From Tardiphaga sp. (GTDB lineage Bacteria; Pseudomonadota; Alphaproteobacteria; Rhizobiales; Xanthobacteraceae), in the NCBI GenBank assembly GCA_014377915.1, contig JACMOT010000429.1:1-11858 (forward strand): a stretch of DNA of 11,858 nucleotides. Direction: 5' to 3'. The notes below the pieces were generated by a model. It saw only the letters and a program-made list of their open reading frames with translations, searched no databases and was not told where the DNA came from. Below, one piece after another: positions 1 through 6,700 of the stretch (position 1 is the stretch's first letter; each line of letters starts with the position of its first letter). Position numbers and translations under genes: made by a program.

Positions 1-804
1 ATAGGCGATGAACTTGAAGATGCTGAAGCCGACGAAACGGGCGATCAGGCCGAGCACGAGGACCACAAACAGCGCCGCCGTGCCGTAGAACAGCGCGATC
101 AGGCCGATCAGATTGCCGAGCGCCGCCGGACCGAACTTGCCGATCGTATAGGCCATCGCGCCGAACGCGCCGACCGGTGCCGCCTTCATGACGATCGCGA
201 TCACGCCGAAGATCGCGTGCGAAACGTCATCGATGGTATCGCGCAGCGTATGGCCGCGCTCGCCCAGCGCCATCAGCGCGAAGCCGAACAGGATCGCGAA
301 CAGCAGCACCTGCAGGATGTCGCCGCGCGCAAACGCGCCGACCACGCTGTCCGGAATGATATTGAGCACGAAGTCCACCGACTTCTGCGCTTCGGCCTGC
401 TTGACGTAGCCGGCAACGGCCGCGTTGGTGGCATCGACCTTGGTCACCAGGCCGTGGCCGACCTGGAACAGGTTGCCCATCACCATGCCCAGGATCAGCG
501 CGAACGACGACACGATCTCGAAATAGATCAGCGCCTTGATGCCGACGCGGCCGACCTTGCGGGCGTCCTGGATGTGCGCGATGCCGGACACCACGGTACA
601 GAAGATGATCGGCGCGATCACCATCTTGATCAGCTTGATAAAGCCGTCGCCGAGCGCCTTGATCCATTCATTGGTGGCAAAGTTCGGGAAAAACGAACCG
701 GCAATGACGCCGAGCACGATGGCGACCAGCACCTGCAGATAGAGAACCTTGTACCAAGGTTTTGCGGCAGAGGCCGGTGCCCCCGTCGTCGCGATCACCG
801 CCAT
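1..804 (-). CDS. dctA: C4-dicarboxylate/proton symporter DctA, N-terminal 268 residues (3' end beyond window)
   Basis: Inner-membrane carrier of the dicarboxylate/amino acid:cation symporter family, expected to import succinate, malate and fumarate with protons. The visible part begins MAVIATTGAPASAAKPWYKV, followed by alternating hydrophobic helices. The family signature KMVIAPIIFCTVVSGIA lies near residues 60-77, and the loop around NIIPDSVVGAFARGDILQV is typical of DctA. About 170 C-terminal residues, including the substrate-binding hairpins, are outside the window. The ATG at 802-804 follows a GGGAG Shine-Dalgarno (813-817 on the complement) with 8 nt spacing. The gene lies 145 bp downstream of bioY on the same strand. 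I found no convincing sigma-54 site of the kind that drives rhizobial dctA. Family assignment is firm; the exact substrate is inferred. Confidence 0.93.
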   Translation of the reverse strand, partial: MAVIATTGAPASAAKPWYKVLYLQVLVAIVLGVIAGSFFPNFATNEWIKALGDGFIKLIKMVIAPIIFCTVVSGIAHIQDARKVGRVGIKALIYFEIVSSFALILGMVMGNLFQVGHGLVTKVDATNAAVAGYVKQAEAQKSVDFVLNIIPDSVVGAFARGDILQVLLFAILFGFALMALGERGHTLRDTIDDVSHAIFGVIAIVMKAAPVGAFGAMAYTIGKFGPAALGNLIGLIALFYGTAALFVVLVLGLIARFVGFSIFKFIAY

Positions 805-875
805 AACATTTACTCCCGTAAGTTCTTTAATGACGGGTCAATAGCACAGAATGCCGCACCCCCGGCAACCCGCCA

Positions 876-891
876 TTAGTCATTTAGTCAT
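876..891. repeat. Perfect tandem 8-mer (TTAGTCAT x2) upstream of dctA
   Basis: TTAGTCAT occurs twice head to tail, 72 bp upstream of the dctA start codon in the bioY-dctA gap. Two adjacent identical 8-mers could be half-sites for a regulator of dctA. A tandem copy this short could also be chance. Confidence 0.4.
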
Positions 892-949
892 GCAATTGAT
901 TTGATACGCCGCCCGCGTGCAGCGGCCGGCGGCTACCCGCCCCGCAAAA

Positions 950-1558
950 TCAGCCAGGCCTGCGATCGACCAGATGGCGGATCGCCGGCACCAGCGCCGC
1001 GCCGAGCGCATTCTTGACCAGGGATCCGGCAAGGAACGGCAGCACGCCGGCCAGCCACGCCTTCTCGACGCCGAGCCGGACGCCGAACGCCAGCCAGGCG
1101 AACCCCAGTGCCAGGATGGCGACGTGACCGAGCGCCATCGCCACGAACAGCCTCGGCATCGAACCATCCCAACCGCGCTCACTGAGCCAGCCAACGACGA
1201 AGGTGGCGACGACGAAGCCGCACAGGTAGCCGGCCGTCGGCCCCAGCAACGGTCCCAGCCCGCCGGCCGGACCGGCGGATACCGCCCGGCCGGCCGCGCC
1301 CGCCGCCAGATAGGCGACGACCGTCATGACGCCGAGCCGCCAGCCGTAGACAGCGCCGATCATCAGCACCACCAGCGTCTGCAGCGTCATCGGCACGTAG
1401 GGCAGCGGCAGATTGATCTTGGCCGACGCTGCCAGCAGCGCCGTTCCCAGCGCGGCCAGAATGACGGCTCGCGCGATACCGGCAGCGCCATCGGCCCGCG
1501 TCGGCCACATCACGGCGGCGATCGGACGATGGCTGGGATCGGTGGGGATGTTCGACAA
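950..1558 (-). CDS. bioY: Biotin transporter BioY (ECF S component)
   Basis: Membrane-embedded substrate-binding subunit for biotin uptake. It works alone or with the energy-coupling module BioMN, and neither partner gene is visible here. The 202-residue length fits the family. The family core is clear: AKINLPLPYVPMTLQTLVVL around residues 46-65, then a GAAGRAVSAGPAGGLGPLLG stretch and PTAGYLCGF, with about six hydrophobic segments. The start is TTG at 1556-1558. No in-frame ATG has a Shine-Dalgarno (the nearest is 16 codons in), while the TTG sits 6 nt after AGGAG, so TTG is preferred. The gene lies 88 bp downstream of the aminotransferase on the same strand and may be co-transcribed. No BioR-type box (TTATMKATAA) was seen upstream. 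Its presence near accB and accC, the biotin-dependent enzyme genes, is suggestive but they are 9 kb away on the other strand. Confidence 0.9.
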   Translation of the reverse strand: MSNIPTDPSHRPIAAVMWPTRADGAAGIARAVILAALGTALLAASAKINLPLPYVPMTLQTLVVLMIGAVYGWRLGVMTVVAYLAAGAAGRAVSAGPAGGLGPLLGPTAGYLCGFVVATFVVGWLSERGWDGSMPRLFVAMALGHVAILALGFAWLAFGVRLGVEKAWLAGVLPFLAGSLVKNALGAALVPAIRHLVDRRPG

Positions 1559-1646
1559 TGACTACTCCTGGAAGCTGCGCGGATCAACGCGGGAATGAAC
1601 AAGCGAGCGCGGACGACACGGCGAGTTGCATGGGGGCAAATGGCGA

Positions 1647-2855
1647 TCAGCGGCGCTGCGGGCCGCCCTGCCCGAGCCATTGGCTGATCCGTGCCACCGC
1701 CTCGTGCATGTCGGCGCTGGATTGCGCGTAAGAGAACCGCACATAGGAACGGCCGTGAATTGGATCGAAGTCGCTGCCGGGCGTGGCGGCGACATGGGCC
1801 TGTTCCAGCAATTGCCGCGCGAAGTCAAAACTGTCGGAGGTGAATTTCGAGACATCGGCATAAAGGTAGAACGCGCCGTCGGCCGGAAGGAATTCGCTGA
1901 GCCCGGCTTGCGGCAGCCCCTCGATCAGAATGCGGCGATTATCCTGGTAGCCGTGCTTGATCGCTTCCATCTCGGCGCGACCATCGAACGCCGCCTCGGC
2001 GGCAATCTGCGACAGCGTCGGCACCGAAATCGACAGGTTCTGCTGCAGCCGTTCCATCGACCGCACCAGCGGTTCCGGCACCACCATCCAGCCGACCCGC
2101 CAGCCGGTCATGCAGAAATATTTCGAGAACGAATTGATCACCAGCGCGTCGTCGGACAGCGCCGCCGCCGTCACCGCCGGAAAGGCGTAATCGAGGCCAT
2201 GATAGATCTCATCGGAGATGAAGCGGATGCCCTCGCTGTCAGCCGCTTGCATCAGCCCGGTCAGCGCCTGTTTCGACATCATGGTGCCGGTCGGATTGGC
2301 GGGGCTGGCCACCAGCACGCCTTTCAACGGCGCCTTGCGATGCGCCTCCAGCAGCGCTTCTCCGGTCAGGGCATGGCGGGTATCGGCATGGGTCTCGATC
2401 AGCACCGGCTCGCAGCCCAGCGCTTTGAGGATGTGCCGGTACGGCGGATAGCCGGGCACGGTGACGGCGACGCGGTCGCCGGGCTCGAACATCGCCAGGA
2501 AGGCCAGGATGAAGCCGCCCGAGGAACCGGTGGTGACGATGATCCGCTCGGGATCGACCGTGCAGCCATAGACCTCGCGGTAATGCCGCGCGATCCGCGC
2601 GCGCAGGCTGGGAATGCCCAGCGCCGAGGTATAATCGATCCGGCCCTGCGCCAGCGCCGCCTGCGCGGCGGCGATCGCCACCTTCGGCGCCGAGGCGGCG
2701 GGCTGCCCGACTTCCATATGAATCACATGGCCGCCCGCGGCCTCGATTCGGGCCGCGGCGGCCATCACGTCCATCACCATGAAGGGCGGCACGTCGCCAC
2801 GCGCCGAAGCCGTCAACAGGCTCCCAGCCCGTGCCCTGAGTATCGTATCTGACAT
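1647..2855 (-). CDS. Class I/II pyridoxal-phosphate aminotransferase
   Basis: Fold-type I PLP enzyme of 402 residues, expected to be cytoplasmic and to move an amino group between an amino acid and a 2-oxo acid. Visible landmarks in order: TTGSSGGF near 108-115 (cofactor phosphate region), SPANPTG at 184-190, SDEIYHG at 214-220 with Asp215 and Tyr218 contacting the cofactor, SFSKYF with Schiff-base Lys245, GWRVGW at 251-256, and YVRFSYA with Arg373 as the likely substrate carboxylate ligand. These match the aspartate-aminotransferase-like family. Substrate cannot be read from sequence: aspartate, aromatic and branched-chain types all share these motifs. The ATG at 2853-2855 has only a weak GCAGG upstream. 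It diverges from the M48 protease gene across a 111-bp gap and precedes bioY. Confidence 0.88.
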   Translation of the reverse strand: MSDTILRARAGSLLTASARGDVPPFMVMDVMAAAARIEAAGGHVIHMEVGQPAASAPKVAIAAAQAALAQGRIDYTSALGIPSLRARIARHYREVYGCTVDPERIIVTTGSSGGFILAFLAMFEPGDRVAVTVPGYPPYRHILKALGCEPVLIETHADTRHALTGEALLEAHRKAPLKGVLVASPANPTGTMMSKQALTGLMQAADSEGIRFISDEIYHGLDYAFPAVTAAALSDDALVINSFSKYFCMTGWRVGWMVVPEPLVRSMERLQQNLSISVPTLSQIAAEAAFDGRAEMEAIKHGYQDNRRILIEGLPQAGLSEFLPADGAFYLYADVSKFTSDSFDFARQLLEQAHVAATPGSDFDPIHGRSYVRFSYAQSSADMHEAVARISQWLGQGGPQRR

Positions 2856-2966
2856 CGAAACCTGCTATCTGCGCGGCGTCCGGCACATCCCGACGAGAAC
2901 GCCACGCCGTGCTCCCGCCGTATTATCCGGGTTATTAGGTCATATTTCGAAATCGAACCACGGCCA

Positions 2967-4364
2967 ATGATGAAAGACCTGCGACAGTGGCGCCGTAACG
3001 CCTCCAGGCTCACGGCGCTGTTCACGGCCGCCGCCCTGCTGTTGGCCCCGGTCGCGGCACGGGCGCAGGAAAATCGCGGCCCGCCGATCCTGCGCGACGC
3101 CGAGATCGAACAGTTGCTGCGGGATTATACCCGCCCGATTCTGCGCGTCGCCGGTCTGGAGAAGCAGAACATCCAGGTCGCGATCATCAACAACGGCTCG
3201 TTCAACGCCTTCGTCGCCGTCGGTCACCGCATCTTTGTCAATTACGGCGCGCTGATGCAGTCGCAGACGCCGAATCAGTTGATCGGGGTGCTGGCGCATG
3301 AAACCGGACATCTTGCCGGCGGTCACCTGTCGAAGCTTCGCGAACAGATGGGGCGCGCCCAGACCTCGATGATCGTGGCGATGCTGCTCGGCGTTGGCGC
3401 CATGGTGGCCGGCGCCAAGGGCGGCGGCGGCACCAACAATGGCATGGGCAATGTCGGCATGGCCGCGGTCAGCGCGCCGCAGGCGTTGTTCCAGAGCACC
3501 ATGTTGTCCTATCAGCGCCAGCAGGAAGAAAACGCCGACCGGGCCGGCGTCAAATTCCTGACCGCGACCCAGCAATCGCCGAAGGGCATGTCGGAGACAT
3601 TCAAGCGGTTCTCCAGCGACAACCTGTTCGCCGCTCGCGGCGCCGACCCCTATCAGCAATCGCATCCGATGCCGCGCGAACGCGTCGCCGCGCTGGAGGA
3701 ATTTGCCCGGACCAGCCCCTATTGGGACAAGAAGGACGATCCCGCCTTGCAGCTGCGCCATGACCTGATGCGCGCCAAGACATCGGGCTTCATGGAGCAG
3801 CGCGACACCGTGATACGGCGCTACCCTTCCTCGGATACCTCACTGCCGGCGCGCTACGCCCGCGCCATCGCGACCTATCGCCATGGCGACCTGCGCGATG
3901 CGGTGGCCCAGATCGACGCCCTGATCGCGGTTCAACCCAACAACCCCTATTTCTACGAATTGCGCGGCCAGGCTCTGCTGGAGGGCGGCAAGCCGGCCGA
4001 GGCGATAGCGCCGCTGCGCCGCGCCGTGCAGCTTTCCAATAACGCGCCGCTCATCGAGATGTTACTTGGGCAGGCACTGGTGGCGTCGGATAACAAAGCC
4101 ACCCTCGATGAGGCGATCCGGATCCTGCGCGGCGCGGTGGCGCGGGAAAGCGAGGCACCGATCGGCTATGCGCAGCTCGCCATGGCCTATGGCCGCAAGG
4201 GAGACTACGCCGAGGCCGATCTGGCATCGGCTCAGGCCGCCTATCTACGCGGTGACAACAAGACCGCGCGCGATCTGGCATCGCGCGCCAAGGCCCGGTT
4301 CGCCATTGGAACCCCGGGCTGGGTCAAAGCCGACGATATCGTCGCCGCCAAGCCGACGCCCTGA
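2967..4364 (+). CDS. Secreted M48-family zinc metalloprotease with C-terminal TPR-like region (BepA/YfgC type)
   Basis: Predicted periplasmic metalloprotease, 465 residues. A signal peptide covers about residues 1-33 (basic start, hydrophobic run, AARAQ end). The zinc site HETGH is at 111-115, and the third ligand is expected in EENADRAG at 187-194, probably Glu187. A hydrophobic helix (about 134-150) and a Gly/Asn-rich loop (151-164) lie between them. Residues from about 285 to 460 contain helical repeats such as PYFYELRGQALLEGGKPAEA, typical of TPRs. This layout matches BepA/YfgC, which degrades or helps assemble outer-membrane proteins such as the LPS transporter LptD; that role is inferred by family. 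ATGs at 2967 and 2970 are both possible and neither has a strong Shine-Dalgarno. It is followed 66 bp later by the DsbA-like gene, probably in one operon. Confidence 0.9.
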   Translation: MMKDLRQWRRNASRLTALFTAAALLLAPVAARAQENRGPPILRDAEIEQLLRDYTRPILRVAGLEKQNIQVAIINNGSFNAFVAVGHRIFVNYGALMQSQTPNQLIGVLAHETGHLAGGHLSKLREQMGRAQTSMIVAMLLGVGAMVAGAKGGGGTNNGMGNVGMAAVSAPQALFQSTMLSYQRQQEENADRAGVKFLTATQQSPKGMSETFKRFSSDNLFAARGADPYQQSHPMPRERVAALEEFARTSPYWDKKDDPALQLRHDLMRAKTSGFMEQRDTVIRRYPSSDTSLPARYARAIATYRHGDLRDAVAQIDALIAVQPNNPYFYELRGQALLEGGKPAEAIAPLRRAVQLSNNAPLIEMLLGQALVASDNKATLDEAIRILRGAVARESEAPIGYAQLAMAYGRKGDYAEADLASAQAAYLRGDNKTARDLASRAKARFAIGTPGWVKADDIVAAKPTP

Positions 4365-4430
4365 CAAAGCAACGCCTGATCTGATACAACCGTCCCAGAC
4401 ACTGACACACGATCTCCGAGAGGATTACCC

Positions 4431-5198
4431 ATGTTTTCGTTCCGCTTGCTAGCTTCCGCAGTCGTCGCACTGACCTTGTGCGGCGCGCCCGTGGTCGCCT
4501 CGGCGCAGAATTTCAACGATGCCCAGCGTGGCGAAATCCAGAAGATCATGAAGGATTATCTGCTGGCCCATCCCGAAGTCCTGGAGGAAGTCTCGGCCGA
4601 ACTGACCAAGCGCCAGGCCGCCGCCGAAGCCGAGAAGCACGCTTCCGCCGTGTCGGCCAATGCCAACCTGATCTTCAATTCGCCGCGCGGCGTCGTGGTC
4701 GGCAACAAGGACGGCGACGTCACCTTCGTCGAATTCTTCGATTACAATTGCGGCTACTGCAAGAAGGCCATGACCGACATGGTCGAGATCATGAAGACCG
4801 ATCCGAAGCTGAAGGTCGTGCTGAAGGAATTCCCGGTGCTCGGGCCCGGCTCGGTGGAAGCCGCGCAGGTCGCGGTCGCGGTTCGGATGCAGGACCCCAC
4901 CGGCAAGAAGTATCTCGACTTCCACCAGAAGTTGCTCAGCGGCCGCGGCCAGGCCGACAAGGCGCGCTCGCTCGCGGCCGCCAAGGAAGCCGGTCTCGAC
5001 GTCGCCCGCCTCGAGAAGGACATGGTCAGCTCCGAGGTACGCGCCACCATCGAGGAAAATTTCAAGCTCGCGGAATCGATGGGCATGAACGGCACGCCGA
5101 GCTATGTGATCGGCAATCAGGTGGTGATCGGCGCGGTCGGCATGGACGCGCTGAAGGAAAAGATCAGCAATGCGCGCTGCGGCAAGTCGATGTGCTGA
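4431..5198 (+). CDS. DsbA-family periplasmic thiol:disulfide oxidoreductase
   Basis: 255-residue exported thioredoxin-fold protein. A signal peptide ends near VVASAQ (residue 26). An N-terminal helical region (30-75, containing HPEVLEEVSAELTKRQ) resembles the oligomerising arm of ScsC/BdbD-like proteins. The active site is FFDYNCGYCKK with Cys107 and Cys110, and the cis-proline loop is GTPSYV with Pro223. It is likely to form or shuffle disulfides in periplasmic proteins. The C-terminus adds another pair, Cys250 and Cys255 (RCGKSMC), which may form a structural or regulatory disulfide. The start is set by GAGAGGA 6 nt before the ATG. It lies downstream of the M48 protease gene, forming an envelope quality-control pair, and ends before a strong terminator. 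Whether it acts as oxidase or isomerase cannot be told from sequence. Confidence 0.9.
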   Translation: MFSFRLLASAVVALTLCGAPVVASAQNFNDAQRGEIQKIMKDYLLAHPEVLEEVSAELTKRQAAAEAEKHASAVSANANLIFNSPRGVVVGNKDGDVTFVEFFDYNCGYCKKAMTDMVEIMKTDPKLKVVLKEFPVLGPGSVEAAQVAVAVRMQDPTGKKYLDFHQKLLSGRGQADKARSLAAAKEAGLDVARLEKDMVSSEVRATIEENFKLAESMGMNGTPSYVIGNQVVIGAVGMDALKEKISNARCGKSMC

Positions 5199-5228
5199 GC
5201 TAGCTGACTACAAATCTGTGAGTGAAGG

Positions 5229-5256
5229 AAACCGGCTGCATCGCAGCCGGTTTTTT
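5229..5256 (+). terminator. Rho-independent terminator after the DsbA-like gene
   Basis: A perfect 11-bp stem AAACCGGCTGC / GCAGCCGGTTT closes a 3-nt loop (ATC) and runs into six T residues (5251-5256). It starts 30 bp after the stop codon. This is a textbook intrinsic terminator and closes the M48-DsbA transcription unit. Confidence 0.92.
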
Positions 5257-5544
5257 GTTGCGTCATCTGACGACGCGGCAAATCATCAACTGTATAGAGC
5301 CTCTTCGCGCGCCCCTGCCCCAATCGCGATTTTTTCCGGGCAGCCTCAGGCGAACTCGACGGTTCAGTGCCGAGCGGCCTGTCGACACGGCGGCCGGCTG
5401 CTGACAGCAACATCCGCGAACGCTGGTTCTGCGTCATAACACATTTCAATCACGACGGGACACGTGCGGCGGGTTTTCACGAGTCGCGTAACAGAACGAT
5501 ACAGCCGGACATGGCTTCGGACAAATCGGCAATGTGATGAAACA

Positions 5545-5564
5545 CGATGAACTTACTTTCATCG
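5545..5564. promoter_or_regulatory. Candidate operator: CGATGAA-N6-TTCATCG inverted repeat
   Basis: Perfect 7-bp arms (5545-5551 and 5558-5564) are separated by 6 nt, a geometry fitting a dimeric helix-turn-helix protein. A third GATGAA half-site lies at 5536-5541, exactly 10 bp (one helical turn) upstream of the left arm. It is about 117 bp before the preferred start of the Crp/Fnr gene, so autoregulation is possible. The sequence is not a canonical CRP or FNR box. Confidence 0.4.
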
Positions 5565-5602
5565 CCGGACCGGCGTTAGTGCACGCACAAGGGGCGTGAC
5601 CT

Positions 5603-5614
5603 CTTCGATCGAAG
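5603..5614. promoter_or_regulatory. 12-bp perfect palindrome CTTCGATCGAAG upstream of the regulator gene
   Basis: Self-complementary 12-mer 66 bp upstream of the preferred ATG. It could be a second operator. A few such palindromes are expected by chance in a window this size, so only its location makes it notable. Confidence 0.25.
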
Positions 5615-5680
5615 TCAGGATCAGAACTTCATTCTGCAGATCCGCTCTTGACGCAGCCTAATGTGAGGGTCCTCCGCGCA

Positions 5681-6448
5681 ATGGAAACCAGAAACCGACT
5701 TCTCCTGTCGCTATCGCGCGAAGAGCTGAAGGCGATCAAGCCCTACATCACTTCCGTTGCCCTGAAGAACAGCGCAGTCGTCCACGAACTCGGCGCACCG
5801 ATTGAACATGTCTATTTCATGGAAAGCGGCATCGTATCCCTCATGAACATGACAGCGGGGCGACTGATCGAAACGGCCACAGCCGGCCGCAACGGCGCGG
5901 CCGGCGGAATCGTCGCGCTTGAGACGGTGAATTCCGCCCACCACTCGATCGTGCTCATCGGAGGCAGGGCATCGCGCATAACCACGACCGACCTCCTCCG
6001 CCTGATGGCTGACGGACATTCCATACGCAGCCGGCTGCTGCAGAATGCGGTGGCCGTCCTGATGCACGCGTCGCAGACCGCCCTCTGTGCCACTCGCCAT
6101 GAATTGACGCAGAGGCTCTCGTGCTGGCTGGCGACGACTTTCGATGCACTGGACGGCGGCGCTGTGGCCATCACCCATGAGCGTCTCGCCGACATTCTCG
6201 GCCTTCGGCGAGCGGGGCTTACAGAAGCCCTGACTAAGCTCGAGACGGACGGCATACTTCGAAAATCAAGGGGGCTTCTGCATGTCCACGCGCCCGATAA
6301 ACTGAAGCAACGAGCCTGTCACTGCTATCGAATCATCGCAAACGCATATCGCTGCGAACATCAGCCACGAAGTTTCGACAGCGCGTCCGAGGAGATGAGG
6401 ATGCAGGATCATACGCGTGGCACGATCGATCCACACGGTCTGTACTGA
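5681..6448 (+). CDS. Crp/Fnr-family transcriptional regulator
   Basis: 255-residue DNA-binding regulator. An N-terminal cyclic-nucleotide-binding-like beta barrel (about 20-110) contains HVYFMESGIVSLMN. A long dimerisation helix follows, then a winged helix-turn-helix (about 163-197) with HERLADILGLRRAGLTEAL, the usual form in Bradyrhizobium-type Crp_2 proteins. The cAMP-contact pattern FGE...R of true CRP is absent, and there is no N-terminal FNR cysteine cluster (cysteines are at 136, 148, 213, 215, 225), so the signal is unknown. About 30 residues beyond the core form an unusual polar tail. ATG 5681 is chosen because METRNRLLLSLS fits the family start and GAGGG lies 11 nt upstream; TTG at 5648 would add 11 residues and has no Shine-Dalgarno. 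It lies directly upstream of the porin gene and may control it. Confidence 0.85.
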   Translation: METRNRLLLSLSREELKAIKPYITSVALKNSAVVHELGAPIEHVYFMESGIVSLMNMTAGRLIETATAGRNGAAGGIVALETVNSAHHSIVLIGGRASRITTTDLLRLMADGHSIRSRLLQNAVAVLMHASQTALCATRHELTQRLSCWLATTFDALDGGAVAITHERLADILGLRRAGLTEALTKLETDGILRKSRGLLHVHAPDKLKQRACHCYRIIANAYRCEHQPRSFDSASEEMRMQDHTRGTIDPHGLY

Positions 6449-6455
6449 ACGTACA
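6441..6455. promoter_or_regulatory. Inverted repeat TGTAC-N5-GTACA, first of two
   Basis: Perfect 5-bp arms with a 5-nt spacer overlap the stop codon of the Crp/Fnr gene. A similar element starts exactly 60 bp downstream at 6501. Together they suggest a pair of operators for a dimeric regulator in front of the porin gene. Confidence 0.35.
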
Positions 6456-6500
6456 TAACTGCATCTCAAAGAACACACCAACTTCAACACCACGCTGTTC

Positions 6501-6515
6501 GGTACGATGCGTACA
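6501..6515. promoter_or_regulatory. Inverted repeat GGTAC-N5-GTACA, second of two
   Basis: It shares the GTAC-N5-GTACA frame with the element at 6441-6455 and sits at 60-bp phase to it, 185 bp before the porin start. The spacers differ (TGAAC and GATGC) while the arms are kept, as expected of protein-binding sites. A run of five T follows at 6519-6523. Confidence 0.35.
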
Positions 6516-6700
6516 GTGTTTTTATCCTGAATCCAGAACGGATGAGCCAAGGTGGCGGTGGTAGCGAGACAGATAAATTCGCGCATTTTCGACTAACAAA
6601 ATCGTTCGATTGAATTAGCCGTCATTGCCAGGATCAGGAAAGTCCGCCTCGCATCAGGCACGACCCACGCGCCTTATTGAATCACGATTGGAGGCTCATA

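Larger units (their letters stand above)
5257..5680. other. Intergenic region upstream of the Crp/Fnr gene, no supported gene
   Basis: About 420 bp without a coding region I can support: frames here are short, arginine- or serine-rich, and lack Shine-Dalgarno signals. It probably holds the regulator's promoter and control sites. The notable structures are the 7-bp inverted repeat at 5545-5564 with an extra half-site at 5536, and a perfect 12-bp palindrome at 5603-5614. No tRNA or other structured RNA was recognised. Confidence 0.6.

Noticed and set aside
217..879. Long open frame on the plus strand antisense to dctA
   Set aside because: It is a high-GC shadow: composition rich in Asp, His, Arg and Gln with no recognisable family, no Shine-Dalgarno, and DctA on the other strand is unmistakable.
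1559..1646. BioR operator upstream of bioY
   Set aside because: No sequence resembling TTATMKATAA was found in this gap, so biotin control of bioY cannot be claimed here.
1626..2852. 408-codon plus-strand frame opposite the aminotransferase
   Set aside because: Its protein is Arg/His/Gly-rich and unlike any family, while the minus strand carries an intact PLP aminotransferase with all motifs.
5257..5680. Possible tRNA, small RNA gene or attachment site next to the accessory block
   Set aside because: No tRNA-like cloverleaf, no direct repeats flanking the block and no integrase were seen, so insertion by a known element is unsupported.
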